A stretch of DNA of 47,934 bases from a virus. The translations under genes and the position numbers were made by a program. The DNA is taken from IMG/VR virus record IMGVR_UViG_3300048592_000970, positions 1 through 47,934 of that record, one strand, 5' to 3'. Positions 20,274-29,227 of this stretch are shown here, piece by piece (position 1 is the stretch's first letter; each line of letters starts with the position of its first letter). The notes under the pieces were generated by a model. That model ran no database searches, was not told where the DNA came from, and was given only the letters and a program-made list of their open reading frames with translations.

Positions 20274-21712
20274 CAGGCTGCCTTCGCTCTCACGCGCGCT
20301 GCTCCACCACCGACGCGCACGCGCGAGCGCCCGCCGGGGACCTCCACGATCACCTCGTTGCCCGCGTCGAAGCTCGCGATCGCGGCCGGGCCAGCACCTG
20401 TCTCGTCGCCGATCCACGGGCGCGGCCCGCCGGGCATGTACGGCGTGATCGTGACCGCGGCGGTGAGAGTCACGGCCTCGCCGGCCGGGACCAGCGCGTT
20501 GATTCGCGAGCCCTGGTAGTCGACCGGCGCCCCGCCGCCGATCGTGTATCGCCACTTCGTGCGCACGTGGTCCTGGTGCAGCGCCACGTGCGGCGAGGTC
20601 GTGGTCGCGAGGCCGGGCGTCTTGCCGCTCTGGTTGGCCTGGTGGCCGACCAGGATCAGGCGCAGCAGCGTGCAGGCGACTCCGGGAGTCCAGGTCCACG
20701 TGGCCGTCCGCTCGCTCATGCGCATGATGCGCACCGTGTTGGGCGTGAGGAGCGTCGGGTTGGACGCCATGAAGGCGAACTGCGATCCGTCGTCGGAGAA
20801 GGAGAACGCGCAGCGAAAGATCGCGCCCGAGTACGACGCCATGTGGCCACCGAACATCCAGTAGCCCATGAACTGGCCCTCGACCGCGGTGAATCCCGCG
20901 TTCACGAAGGTCAGGTTGTTGGCGCCGGTGGTGCCACTGCCGTAGAGGATCAGCCGCCCACGCACCTGGTCCCAGGCGAGGCCGCGCCAGTTTTGCGAGG
21001 CGCCGGGTGCGTCGGTGAACGCGGAGCCAGCCGAGTTGATCGTGGCGAGCACGACCAGGTCCGACTCGCGCAGCTTGAAGAGCGAGTCGGTGTCGGTCCA
21101 GTACAGATGGCCGTTGACCCAATCGACCACCATGTCCCAGGCCGTGCCGACCGTGCGCCCGGTCGCCGTCGCGGTCGCCGCGTCGCCCGTGCCAGTGAGG
21201 GTGAACTCCTGGAAGACGCCCGAGCCGGCCACCGTCGACTTCGCCCATGCCTTGCCGGCCACGCAGCTGACCACGCAGGCTGGCGAAGTCACCGTGGCCT
21301 GCCGGTACATCTGGCAGACCATGGTGTCCATGTCGATTTCCCCGAGGTCGTTGTCCGGCGAAGGCCTCGCAGCGAAGTAGAGGTATCGACCGCCGGGACC
21401 GCCTCGAGTGAGGCTGAGCGGTGACGAGAACAGCCTGGTCCCGCCCGCGCTCTGGTTCCCGGTGAACGACGCGACAAGCGTGTTGTCGCTGATCAGGCGC
21501 TTCTGGATCGTGGTCGTGTTGGCCACCACCCAGTAGTGCAGGTTGTCCTTGTCGATCACGACGCCGATGGCGGTCGTCGCCGAGACCGCCGCCCATTGCT
21601 TGTCTGCATCGGTTGCGATCCGGGTGGTCAGCGGTGGATCGGGCGCGGCGACCGCCAGGCCATCTGCTACGGCCTCGGCCAGCGTCCAATTCTTCTCGAG
21701 CAGCTCGGCCAT
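20273..21712 (-). CDS. Tail-associated protein with propeller-like repeats, 479 aa
   Basis: No family is recognised. Residues about 30-330 show repeating four-strand patterns (Y-W-V-V-A-N-T-T-T-I-Q-K-R, Y-L-Y-F-A-A, H-L-Y-W-T-D-T-D-S-L-F-K-L), as in beta-propellers of the LDL-receptor Y-W-T-D type. The last 120 residues look like an Ig-like domain (V-T-L-T-A-A-V-T-I-T-P-Y). The downstream position after the fibre genes suggests a receptor-binding or fibre-tip protein. The ATG has a weak ribosome site. Confidence 0.65.
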   Translation of the reverse strand: MAELLEKNWTLAEAVADGLAVAAPDPPLTTRIATDADKQWAAVSATTAIGVVIDKDNLHYWVVANTTTIQKRLISDNTLVASFTGNQSAGGTRLFSSPLSLTRGGPGGRYLYFAARPSPDNDLGEIDMDTMVCQMYRQATVTSPACVVSCVAGKAWAKSTVAGSGVFQEFTLTGTGDAATATATGRTVGTAWDMVVDWVNGHLYWTDTDSLFKLRESDLVVLATINSAGSAFTDAPGASQNWRGLAWDQVRGRLILYGSGTTGANNLTFVNAGFTAVEGQFMGYWMFGGHMASYSGAIFRCAFSFSDDGSQFAFMASNPTLLTPNTVRIMRMSERTATWTWTPGVACTLLRLILVGHQANQSGKTPGLATTTSPHVALHQDHVRTKWRYTIGGGAPVDYQGSRINALVPAGEAVTLTAAVTITPYMPGGPRPWIGDETGAGPAAIASFDAGNEVIVEVPGGRSRVRVGGGAARVRAKAA

Positions 21713-21715
21713 GGC

Positions 21716-22057
21716 TCAGCGCTCGGTGGTGGTGGCGGTCGCGCTCACCCGCACCGCCGTGTCGACCTCCTCGACCGGGCCCGGCGGGATCGAGCCGTCC
21801 GCCCGGCCGGCCTGGAGGAAGGCCTGCTTGATCTGCTGGAGCGCGGTGGGCGGAACCTTGACCCGGATCTCCCTCGCCGAGCTCACCCCGTCGGCGCCGT
21901 CGGGGCCAAACACGTCAGCGATGTACGCACTGATCGTGCCGTCCTTGATGTGCAGGCGCACGCCCTCCGGGGAGGGCGAGTCGTTGTAGATGTCCATGCC
22001 GGTGATAGCCGGCCGAGGCTGTGGCGTATCGAACTTGACCCTGATCTTGGTGCTCAC
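21716..22057 (-). CDS. Small hypothetical protein, 113 aa
   Basis: GTG 22057 overlaps the upstream stop (GTGA); the longer frame is Arg/Ala noise. The protein begins with strands (K-I-R-V-K-F-D-T-P) and carries G-P-D-G-A-D-G-V near residue 55, a collagen-like or turn-rich loop often seen in fibre accessory proteins. A helix follows (L-Q-Q-I-K-Q-A-F-L-Q-A). Probably part of the tail fibre assembly. Confidence 0.6.
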   Translation of the reverse strand: MSTKIRVKFDTPQPRPAITGMDIYNDSPSPEGVRLHIKDGTISAYIADVFGPDGADGVSSAREIRVKVPPTALQQIKQAFLQAGRADGSIPPGPVEEVDTAVRVSATATTTER

Positions 22058-22494
22058 GTGTTGCCTCCCTCGTCGCTCTCCCGCTTCACCGGCGGGGCCA
22101 AGGTGATCGGTGTGCCGCTCGGCGGCGTGCGCGTGCGGATACCCTTCTCGGCGAGCCGCAGGCGGATCTCCTGTTGCGTGTCCTCGACCCGCTCGAGGCG
22201 CTTCTCTACTCGCCGGATCGCCTCGAGCCGCGGCGTCTGCTGCGCCACCGTGCGCTCGAGCTCGCCGAGCTTGGCGCTCACGCCGCTCAGCCCGGCGGGC
22301 AGGCCCTCGAGCTTGGCCAGCTTGAGGGCGACGTCGCCCAGCTCCTTGCTCTGGAGCTTCTCGACCGCCTCGACCTTGGGCGACAGCTTGTCGACGTCGC
22401 TGCGCAGCTGGCGCACCGCCTCGCGCAGCACGACCGCTGCGACGAGGATCGCTCCGCCAGTGAGCGCGAGCTGTATCCACTGCGCGGGCGTCAT
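22054..22494 (-). CDS. Membrane-anchored coiled-coil protein, 146 aa (spanin-like candidate)
   Basis: Residues 8-24 (L-A-L-T-G-G-A-I-L-V-A-A-V-V-L) form one N-terminal membrane segment, followed by about 85 residues of heptads (V-D-K-L-S-P-K-V-E-A-V-E-K-L and L-E-R-V-E-D-T-Q-Q-E-I-R-L-R-L) and a Pro-rich tail. This is the architecture of inner-membrane spanins such as Rz. No overlapping Rz1-like lipoprotein frame was found, and it sits within fibre genes, so a structural role is also possible. Confidence 0.55.
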   Translation of the reverse strand: MTPAQWIQLALTGGAILVAAVVLREAVRQLRSDVDKLSPKVEAVEKLQSKELGDVALKLAKLEGLPAGLSGVSAKLGELERTVAQQTPRLEAIRRVEKRLERVEDTQQEIRLRLAEKGIRTRTPPSGTPITLAPPVKRESDEGGNT

Positions 22495-23042
22495 CGGCGG
22501 TCGTAGGTGACTTCCGCGCCGACGACGAACTTGCTGTCGGCCGTGGCGTGCTCGATGGTCAGAAACCAGTTCTCCGTCGCCACCGTCGCCGCCGGCGTGA
22601 TGCCGGTGAGGACGACCGCCTGAAAGGCAGGCGAGCCGATCGACGACACCTCGTTGCTCATGGCGGTGGCCGCCAGGCCGCTGATCTTGCGCAGCCGCAC
22701 CTTGATCGCGCCGGCGGTGCCAGTGAGCTTGTGCACGTGCACGCGCGCGGCGGTGATCCACGAGCCGACCGGCACCACGATCGGGCAGACCAGGGTGGCG
22801 GCGAAGATCGAGCTCGGCGAGCCGGGCGCGCTCCACTGCGGCACGTAGTTCGATCCGCCGTCGAAGGCCGAGAACCCCCAGTCGGTCGGCGAGCCGGAGG
22901 GCTGCATCGCAGACGGCGGGATCAGGAGCGTGACCGGGCCGTGCTTGCCGGCGACGATCATGTCCTGGAGAGCGTTCAGGTCGGTCGACTTGATCGGGTC
23001 GCCGACCGCGTAGGTGGTGTTTCTCGTGAGGGGCAGCGTCAT
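22491..23042 (-). CDS. Tail fibre-region protein, 183 aa
   Basis: The sequence starts T-L-P-L-T-R-N-T-T-Y-A-V-G-D-P-I-K-S-T-D-L-N-A-L, the usual opening of phage fibre and head-fibre proteins that pair a short N-terminal docking motif with a beta body. The rest is Ser/Gly/Thr-rich with alternating strands (A-R-V-H-V-H-K-L, K-V-R-L-R-K-I). It follows the large fibre protein by three bases. Probably a second fibre or a fibre-tip protein. Confidence 0.65.
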   Translation of the reverse strand: MTLPLTRNTTYAVGDPIKSTDLNALQDMIVAGKHGPVTLLIPPSAMQPSGSPTDWGFSAFDGGSNYVPQWSAPGSPSSIFAATLVCPIVVPVGSWITAARVHVHKLTGTAGAIKVRLRKISGLAATAMSNEVSSIGSPAFQAVVLTGITPAATVATENWFLTIEHATADSKFVVGAEVTYDRR

Positions 23043-23045
23043 GGC

Positions 23046-24920
23046 TCAGGCTCCCAGGGGCGTGCGGTCGCAGCCGGTGAATGGGTCGTCGCAGAGCGCG
23101 ATCAGCGACGTGATGATCGAGCCGTTGGTGTGCGCCGGCTTCATCCGATCGAGGACGACCTGCGCGCCGGCCAGGTCGGCCTCGGGGTGAAGGACAGGAT
23201 CGACGTACACGAACCAATTGTAGACATGGCGACTCGCCGGGCACCAGAGTCGCCAATCCCGCACATCCACCGACTGCGTGCCAGCCGAGGGATTCGTATC
23301 AGCGGAGAGGAAGGCGCCGCCGTAGTTGATCGGGTCGATCGTGGCGATGTCGTCGAAGACCTCCGTCCACGGTCCGTCGTACCCGCTGCCATCGGTCCGA
23401 TAGGCCAGGTTGAGCAGGCCGCTGTCCTTCACGCGGATTCGCAGGTAGGTCCGATCGACAGCGGCCGGGACAGCCACGCCGAGCGTGTGCACCGGCGTCG
23501 GCAGCACCGCGCCCGCGGTGAACCTGCGATAGGCGAACTTGAGAGTGCCGGCGTCGTTGAAGATGCCGAAGAGGTGATTCTGATTGGCAGTCAGATTCAG
23601 CAGAAACAGGCCCACCATCGAGTCCGCCGCGAGGCCGCTCGGATCGAAGGCCGCGATCATCTCCATGCCCACCGACGAGCGGATGTCCGTCCTGATCCGC
23701 ACGGCCTTCTCGTCAGCGTTGTAGAGCCAGCGCCCATCGTCGCCGGCCTGGAGGGCGAGCGTGGTGTCCGTGCCGGTCGGGGTGATCGTGCCGTCCCGCG
23801 GCTCCTGCACCCAGGCGCCGCCGAGCGCGCCCAGGTCGTCGACGAACATGTTGGACAGCTCGGTGATCGGCACGTCGGCCGGCACCGCGTAGCCGAGCAG
23901 CTTGTAGACCGCCTCTCGGATGCCGTCGCGGTGGTAGCCCTGGATCTTGCGCAGGTGCGAGACCACCCGATCGCGCCGGGCCTGCACCGAGTCGGTCGGC
24001 AGCGGCGCCAGGCGGGTGATCCGCTCCCAGTGGTCCAGCACCGACCAGGCCACGTCCGGGTGGTAGAAGAGCGAGAGCTCGTCGACCTTGGACCAGGCCA
24101 GCGCCATGGCGTCGCCCTCGAGCATCTGCGTGCGCAGCACCAGGCTCTCGGGGTTGCTCGGGTCGGCCGAGCCGGGAGGCTTGCTGTTCTGGATCAGCTC
24201 GTAGCCCCACTGGGGGTAGGTGAACAGCACGTTGAAGGTGTGCTTGATCTCCTCGGCCGAGCGCGCGCCCTGGGCGACGCGCAGCTCGTCGACCTCCGCG
24301 TTCAGGAACTCGACGTAGTTGGCGCCGTCGAAGCGGCAGCCGACAGTGACCTCCCCGCTGTCGCCGTCGTCGATGTTGGCCGTCGCGCTGTTGGCCACGC
24401 CGGCGAGCTCGCCGTTGATGTACACCTCGACGTCGCAGTCGTCGGGCGCGCGCCACACGCGATTGAACGCGAGGTAGAGCCGCCCAGCCGGGTACTGGAT
24501 ACCGGTCACGTCGGCGGTGCGCAGCGTGCCGTCCTTCTCCTCCCACCGGAAGCGGAAGGCGCCGGTCGAGCGCAGCAGCTGCACGCAGGCTACCTGCCGC
24601 TCCGCGCTCGATCCCGTCTTGCCACGGGCCCAGATGGTCTCGGGCGCCGCCGGGTCGGCGAGCGGCTGGAGCACCACGTCGATGCAGAAGCTGCGGGTAA
24701 GGCGCAGGGCACGCTGGCTGGGCACGTCCGGGCAGACGCCCCTGTAGCCGCGCGAGCTCGCGACCGCGAACCCGCGGGCCAGGCCGAAGGCGCCGGTCAC
24801 GATCGTGGGCCGGTTGGTGACCGCCGGAACGAGCAGGCCGACGTGGGCCAGCACGTCGCTGGGCCGCATGTAGTCTTCCTTCTCGTCGAAGTGCCAGAGG
24901 GCGACGGTTTCAGGGGACAA
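23046..24920 (-). CDS. Tail protein: LamG-like lectin fused to gp48/DUF2313-like domain, 624 aa
   Basis: The N-terminus (T-V-A-L-W-H-F-D-E) and residues to about 230 form a LamG/concanavalin-like fold ending in V-D-E-L-R-V-A-Q-G-A-R-S-A-E-E-I. Residues about 280-350 carry H-W-E-R-I-T-R-L ... A-R-R-D-R-V-V-S-H-L-R-K-I-Q-G ... L-L-G-Y, the pattern of Mu gp48/YmfQ (DUF2313) baseplate proteins. A second lectin-like fold (about 400-560) follows. The protein would dock on the baseplate by the central domain and bind host glycans by the lectin parts. It overlaps the upstream gene by 11 bases. Confidence 0.7.
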   Translation of the reverse strand: MSPETVALWHFDEKEDYMRPSDVLAHVGLLVPAVTNRPTIVTGAFGLARGFAVASSRGYRGVCPDVPSQRALRLTRSFCIDVVLQPLADPAAPETIWARGKTGSSAERQVACVQLLRSTGAFRFRWEEKDGTLRTADVTGIQYPAGRLYLAFNRVWRAPDDCDVEVYINGELAGVANSATANIDDGDSGEVTVGCRFDGANYVEFLNAEVDELRVAQGARSAEEIKHTFNVLFTYPQWGYELIQNSKPPGSADPSNPESLVLRTQMLEGDAMALAWSKVDELSLFYHPDVAWSVLDHWERITRLAPLPTDSVQARRDRVVSHLRKIQGYHRDGIREAVYKLLGYAVPADVPITELSNMFVDDLGALGGAWVQEPRDGTITPTGTDTTLALQAGDDGRWLYNADEKAVRIRTDIRSSVGMEMIAAFDPSGLAADSMVGLFLLNLTANQNHLFGIFNDAGTLKFAYRRFTAGAVLPTPVHTLGVAVPAAVDRTYLRIRVKDSGLLNLAYRTDGSGYDGPWTEVFDDIATIDPINYGGAFLSADTNPSAGTQSVDVRDWRLWCPASRHVYNWFVYVDPVLHPEADLAGAQVVLDRMKPAHTNGSIITSLIALCDDPFTGCDRTPLGA

Positions 24921-26805
24921 GGCCGAATCCTCCGTTCCCCGTCGCGATCGGCGACGGGTTGGGGTTGACCGCCGGCGAGACCGCGATCGTGTAGCTCCAG
25001 GTCCTGGTCGCCGTGTTGCCGCTCGCGTCCCGCGCGACCACGGTGATCGTGACCGATCCGCCGGCGGGCCAGCCCCCGCCCGGCCGGAGCTCGAGGTCGC
25101 GCGCCTGCGCGGTGCCGAGCAGCTGGCTGCCGCCGGCGAGGAAGCGGGCGCTGAACGCGCCGGCCTCGTAGGCCGAGAACGTGTCGCCCTCCATGGTCAC
25201 CACCACCGAGAGCGAGGTCACGCCCACGTCGTCGGTGATCGCCACCTCGACGAAGTCCAGGCGGTCGATGCTGGTCGACTCGGTGGGCACCGGGTCGCCG
25301 ATCTCCGGCGGGCTGTTGTCGGTGACCTGCTCGAAGCTGTCCTCGAGCTCGTCGGCGGTGCGCGTCCTCGAGCTGATTCGGATCGAGTCGAGAACCCCGT
25401 AAAAGCTGTTCGCCTCGGCCGGGCCGCGCCCGATCCGCATGACGCCCGAGCTTCCGCCGTCGTAGGCGGTGATCGCTCCCGAGGGCCCTGCGATCAGCAC
25501 GCCGTTCTCGAAGACGGTGTGCACCATGTTGCCGGAGTCGAAATCGGTGTTGACCGCCACCACGCGGTAGCCGACCACCTGCTCGACCGTCCACAGGGTG
25601 CCGGTCACGTAGGTCGACTCGAGGCCTGAGCCGTGCTCGTGCCAGACGCGCATCGATCGCGCGGGCGTCTGGAATAGCTCCCAGCCGAAAAAGTTGTTGG
25701 CGCTGTCCTCCGGCCCCGGATCGCCGAACGTGGCGAGTCCACGGACCAGCGTGTTGTTGTCGCCGACTCGGAAGAAGAACTCGATGCAGTTGTCGCCCTT
25801 GAAGACGGTGTTGAGAGCCAGCGCCGCCGCGCCGACCGGGCCGACGAGCTCGCAGAGACCCGAGCCGCTCAGATACTTGGCGCGCCCCGTCCCAGCCGGA
25901 TCGGGCAGGAGCGCCTGCACGGCATGGAGCACGTTGCCGACTGCGCGCAGGTGGTTGCCGGCCGAGCACTGGTCGATCGCGTCGGGCGCCTCATTGCACA
26001 GGTACAGCAGCACCGTGGACGCGTCGTCGTCGAACTTCATGGTCGCATCGAGCTTGTCGGCCTGCGCCTCCATCTCGGCGTCGCTGCGCAGCACGTTGCT
26101 CACGCGAATGCACGCCACCCGACCGTTGAAGCTGGCGAGTGATCCCGATGTCCCGATGTTCCCGAAGCGCAGGAGCACCGAGGCGTCGTCGCCGCCCGTC
26201 GGGTTGGTGGCGTACGCGGTGTCCTCGAAGGTGCAGGCGCTCTCGCTCATGCGCCGGACGGCGGTGCGCACGACCTTGCCGGTTCGATCGACTCGCTGCG
26301 CGACGTATCCCCACTCGCCGGTCACGAGGCCGTGACCAACGGCGGGGATGACGGTGTGGTTCGTGCCGCCGCCGCTCTCCCAGAACTGCCGAGGCACGCC
26401 GTCGCTGCCGAACTGGAGGGCCATCTGGGTGTTGTCCGCCGGCGCCGAGGCGTCGCTGGTGCCGGAGTAGGAGATCGCGCACTGACCGCTGACCTGCGTG
26501 TCGATCGCGATCAGGAGCTCGAGCGTGAAGCTGCCGTTGAAGAGGGCGAGCAGGGTCGCGTCGCCCGCGCGCGTGGCCCGCTTGCCGGTCGAGTCGCTGC
26601 CGCGCAGCGCCTTGGCGTAGCGGATAGCCTCGCCGAGCACGTTGTGGCAGTTGGTGATATCGGGCGCCAGGTCGCCGGAGCCGCAGGTCAGGTGCCTCGC
26701 GCCGCCGTTGGCCGCCGAGTCGATCATGGTGGCGTAGTTGCCAGCGGCGAGCTCGTCGAAGTGGTAGAGCGCGACCGTGTCGACGTCGATCGGGAAGCCA
26801 GGCAT
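24910..26805 (-). CDS. LamG-repeat tail fibre protein, 631 aa
   Basis: Two LamG-like units are visible. The first starts D-T-V-A-L-Y-H-F-D-E (residue 7) and ends near V-A-C-I-R-V-S-N-V-L-R-S-D-A-E. The second starts T-V-L-L-Y-L-C-N-E-A-P (about 225) and ends D-S-I-R-I-S-S-R-T-R-T-A-D-E-L. An Ig/PKD-like C-terminal domain follows (V-E-V-A-I-T-D-D-V-G-V, then W-S-Y-T-I-A). LamG folds bind sugars, so this is a likely receptor-binding fibre. The ATG overlaps the gp47-like stop (TGATG). Confidence 0.75.
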   Translation of the reverse strand: MPGFPIDVDTVALYHFDELAAGNYATMIDSAANGGARHLTCGSGDLAPDITNCHNVLGEAIRYAKALRGSDSTGKRATRAGDATLLALFNGSFTLELLIAIDTQVSGQCAISYSGTSDASAPADNTQMALQFGSDGVPRQFWESGGGTNHTVIPAVGHGLVTGEWGYVAQRVDRTGKVVRTAVRRMSESACTFEDTAYATNPTGGDDASVLLRFGNIGTSGSLASFNGRVACIRVSNVLRSDAEMEAQADKLDATMKFDDDASTVLLYLCNEAPDAIDQCSAGNHLRAVGNVLHAVQALLPDPAGTGRAKYLSGSGLCELVGPVGAAALALNTVFKGDNCIEFFFRVGDNNTLVRGLATFGDPGPEDSANNFFGWELFQTPARSMRVWHEHGSGLESTYVTGTLWTVEQVVGYRVVAVNTDFDSGNMVHTVFENGVLIAGPSGAITAYDGGSSGVMRIGRGPAEANSFYGVLDSIRISSRTRTADELEDSFEQVTDNSPPEIGDPVPTESTSIDRLDFVEVAITDDVGVTSLSVVVTMEGDTFSAYEAGAFSARFLAGGSQLLGTAQARDLELRPGGGWPAGGSVTITVVARDASGNTATRTWSYTIAVSPAVNPNPSPIATGNGGFGLVP

Positions 26806-28211
26806 CACATCCTCCGAATGAGCATCTGCCGGACCACGGCCATCTCGACTGTGGTGGCGGGCGCGACGTTCTCCGGCACCTGGTTGGCCCCGGCCACCGT
26901 CGAGTCGACCACGCCGTCGACCTCCTGGGCGGCGGCCTGGATCCGGGTGGCGCGCAGGACGCCGTCCCAGTAGGTGCCGCCCGCGCTGTAGTCGCTCGAG
27001 CCGTCGAACGTGTCGTAGCGCTGCGGCCCGAGCTGGTCGAGGTAGGCCTGCACGTTGGCGCGCACTGGCGCGTCGAGCGGCCCGCTGCCGTACACCGGGT
27101 TGCCGACGACCGGGGGGAGGTCGGTCAGCTCCTGGTCGCCGGCCAGGATGATCTCGTCGGCGCTGGCGCCGAACGACTCGATCGTGTACGGCTTGCCGCT
27201 GTTGAGCGTGCCGGTGGTGCGGGCGTAGACGATCCGGTCGCCGACCTGCATGTCCGCCGGGCGGTTCGCCGACAGCTGCATGGTGCGCGTGCCGGCGTTC
27301 CAGGCGGCGACGGTCCAGCCCAGCGAGTCGTCCCAGTCCCACTGGAAGGCCGGGTCGGTGTCCGCCTCGAGCTCGATGTCGAGGTCGTAGGTGGCGGCCA
27401 CGATCGTGAGCACCAGGAAGTCGGCCACCGAGACCGGCCGCTTGGTGTCCAGGTAGTCCTGGAGGTCGCTGATCTCTCCGGCGCTGAGCAGGCGCTGCTC
27501 GCCGGTGCCGTTGTGGGTGGCGGCCAGGTGGACGCTGCCGAGGCCGCCGCGGCCGGGCCACACGTACGCCTCGAAGATGCCGGCCACTTCCTTGGCCCAC
27601 TGCCGGTAGTCGTTGCTGTTGCCGCCCATGCCGGGCTGCGCGATCCGGTCGAGGATCCGGGTCTGGAGCTGCCCGTCGTCCTCGCGGTCGGCGCCGCCCT
27701 CGTCGATGTCGAGCACGAGCTCGGCCTTGGGATCGCTGCCCGCCGGCGCGCTCGAGAACGTGAGGATCTCGCCTGCCTTGAGCCGGGTCGCCGAGCCGGT
27801 GTCGATCGAGGCGATGTCGAGGTCCGCGGTCTCGGAGACGCCGAGCGTCAGGTTCTCGTTGACCTGGAAGCGCAGGCCGGCCGGGTTGGTGAGCTCGTCG
27901 CCGATCGCGTAGCTGGTGCCGGCCGCGCCGGTCACGCGCAGCGCGCTGGCCTTCTGGCTGATGGTCGCCTCGCGGCGCTGGAGACCGCGCACCTCGGCGT
28001 GCCGATCGAGCGGCTCGCCCGTGGCCGTGTCGGGCCACAGGTCCTTGTCCACCTGCTGGATGTGCCGGTGCAGCATGGTGGTGGCCACGCCGACGGTGGC
28101 GAGCCGGATCCAGTTCTCCGTCTTCTTCGCCACGGTCGCGCCGGGGAATCGGTTCTGGAAGTCGCGGACCAGCTCGTCGATGGTCTCGGCGAGGGAAGGG
28201 ACGACGAACAT
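26805..28211 (-). CDS. Baseplate wedge protein J (Mu gp47 type)
   Basis: Baseplate J-like proteins form the wedges that link hub, sheath and fibres. The N-terminus L-A-E-T-I-D-E-L-V-R-D-F-Q-N-R-F-P-G, the R-L-A-T-V-G-V-A helix, and the core with A-S-A-L-R-V-T-G-A-A-G-T ... F-Q-V-N-E are typical, as are G-G-A-D-R-E-D-D-G-Q-L-Q-T-R-I-L-D-R-I-A and Y-V-W-P-G-R-G-G-L-G. At 468 aa the size is usual. I chose ATG 28211 because the upstream gene ends two bases before it. An extra strand-rich insert (about 255-330) carries variable aromatic loops. Confidence 0.85.
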   Translation of the reverse strand: MFVVPSLAETIDELVRDFQNRFPGATVAKKTENWIRLATVGVATTMLHRHIQQVDKDLWPDTATGEPLDRHAEVRGLQRREATISQKASALRVTGAAGTSYAIGDELTNPAGLRFQVNENLTLGVSETADLDIASIDTGSATRLKAGEILTFSSAPAGSDPKAELVLDIDEGGADREDDGQLQTRILDRIAQPGMGGNSNDYRQWAKEVAGIFEAYVWPGRGGLGSVHLAATHNGTGEQRLLSAGEISDLQDYLDTKRPVSVADFLVLTIVAATYDLDIELEADTDPAFQWDWDDSLGWTVAAWNAGTRTMQLSANRPADMQVGDRIVYARTTGTLNSGKPYTIESFGASADEIILAGDQELTDLPPVVGNPVYGSGPLDAPVRANVQAYLDQLGPQRYDTFDGSSDYSAGGTYWDGVLRATRIQAAAQEVDGVVDSTVAGANQVPENVAPATTVEMAVVRQMLIRRM

Positions 28212-28213
28212 GG

Positions 28214-28597
28214 TTAGCCTCCGGCCCCGACGGGGAAGACGTTCTGAAGGTTGATGTCGCCGAACTGCGCGTCGCGCAGCGAGCCGCGGATCGACAGCTG
28301 ATCCTTCTGGTTCCGGTCGACGGTCAGCACGAGGTCCTCGGCCAGGCCCTCGGTGATGAAGTACTGGAGGGCCTCGAGATAGCTCTCGCGGTAGCGCTGC
28401 ATGGTCTGGAGGCTGCTCTTCTTCGGGATCAGGTGCGCGGTGTTGCCGAGCTCGGGATCCGCCACCCACTCGTTCTTGCGGCAGTGGATCTGGTTGTAGA
28501 CCTGCGTCTCGATCGACTGCGTGTAGACGAGGCCGCCCCGGCCGTTGTCCACGTAGTCCTTGGTGATCGGGTCGCGCTTCAGATCGAGTCCGGCCAT
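28214..28597 (-). CDS. Baseplate protein gp46 family, 127 aa
   Basis: The Mu gp46-type pattern is clear: G-G-L-V-Y-T-Q-S-I-E-T-Q-V-Y-N-Q-I near residues 20-37, then R-K-N-E-W-V-A-D-P-E-L-G-N, the helix Q-R-Y-R-E-S-Y-L-E-A-L and the closing strand region L-V-L-T-V-D-R-N. The family is related to T4 gp25 and P2 W, which start sheath polymerisation on the baseplate. It lies between the gp45 and gp47 homologues as in Mu. Confidence 0.85.
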   Translation of the reverse strand: MAGLDLKRDPITKDYVDNGRGGLVYTQSIETQVYNQIHCRKNEWVADPELGNTAHLIPKKSSLQTMQRYRESYLEALQYFITEGLAEDLVLTVDRNQKDQLSIRGSLRDAQFGDINLQNVFPVGAGG

Positions 28598-28600
28598 GGG

Positions 28601-29227
28601 CTACTCCGTCTTCGAGATGGTCGAGAGGTAGGTCGACGACCCTCCCTCGAAGTTGGTCTGCTGGGCCGTCATCCACGCCGTGATGAACGTGCCGATCGCG
28701 GCGATCACCGTCTTGGTCTCGGCCGGCCCCGCCGCGCTGCCGGCGTAGGTGGTGAAGGCCGCGAGCAGGGTCGTCGAGGCCGTGGCGATCGCGCCGTGCA
28801 TGGTGGTCTCCGCGGCGCGATAGGTCGTCCCCTTGATCAGGGCGTCGGCGGCGTTCTTGCCGAGGAGCACCTGGCCGAGCTTGTTGACCAGGATGGCGCG
28901 CAGCGAGTTGTAGACGGTGGTCTCGTCCTTCTCGAGGGCCGGCCGGCCGGCCTTGACCCGGGCCGAGACGACCAGCTCCATGCGCCCGATCGAGGCGACC
29001 ACCACCTCGGCTGCGCCGTCCGCCGGGCGGCAGGCCACGCCGGCCTGGCCGAAGACCTCGCCGCGCTCGAAGGCCTCGAGCTCGCCGTCCACGCCGTCGA
29101 GGCCGGCCAGGCTCCAGCGCGTCGCGCTCGAGGTGCCGGCAGCGATGGTGCGCCGCAGGAGGTTGAGGACGCGGTTCGCCGGGCCCGAGACCGCAGCCTT
29201 CCGCTCTGCCATCGTGCGTCGGGTCAT
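28601..29227 (-). CDS. Baseplate spike/assembly protein gp45 family, 208 aa
   Basis: Mu gp45 (P2 V-like) forms the trimeric spike that pierces the outer membrane. The helical N-terminus (R-V-L-N-L-L-R-R-T-I-A), the V-E-L-E-A-F-E-R-like strand (G-E-L-E-A-F-E-R-G-E-V-F-G) and the region with V-V-V-A-S-I-G-R-M-E-L match the family. The usual final Gly/Thr repeats that build the needle are reduced to an Ala/Thr-rich helix-like end, so the needle tip may be short. ATG 29227 overlaps the upstream stop (ATGA). Confidence 0.75.
   Translation of the reverse strand: MTRRTMAERKAAVSGPANRVLNLLRRTIAAGTSSATRWSLAGLDGVDGELEAFERGEVFGQAGVACRPADGAAEVVVASIGRMELVVSARVKAGRPALEKDETTVYNSLRAILVNKLGQVLLGKNAADALIKGTTYRAAETTMHGAIATASTTLLAAFTTYAGSAAGPAETKTVIAAIGTFITAWMTAQQTNFEGGSSTYLSTISKTE

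Noticed and set aside
5020-26630. Single GATAGC half-sites (near 5026, 21999 and 26621) as further operators
   Set aside because: They lack the second arm of the palindrome and lie inside minus-strand genes at a frequency expected by chance.
24910-28038. A single 1042-residue protein joining the fibre gene with sequence upstream
   Set aside because: The upstream 400 residues are the out-of-frame shadow of the gp47 homologue; the real start is the TGATG at 26805.
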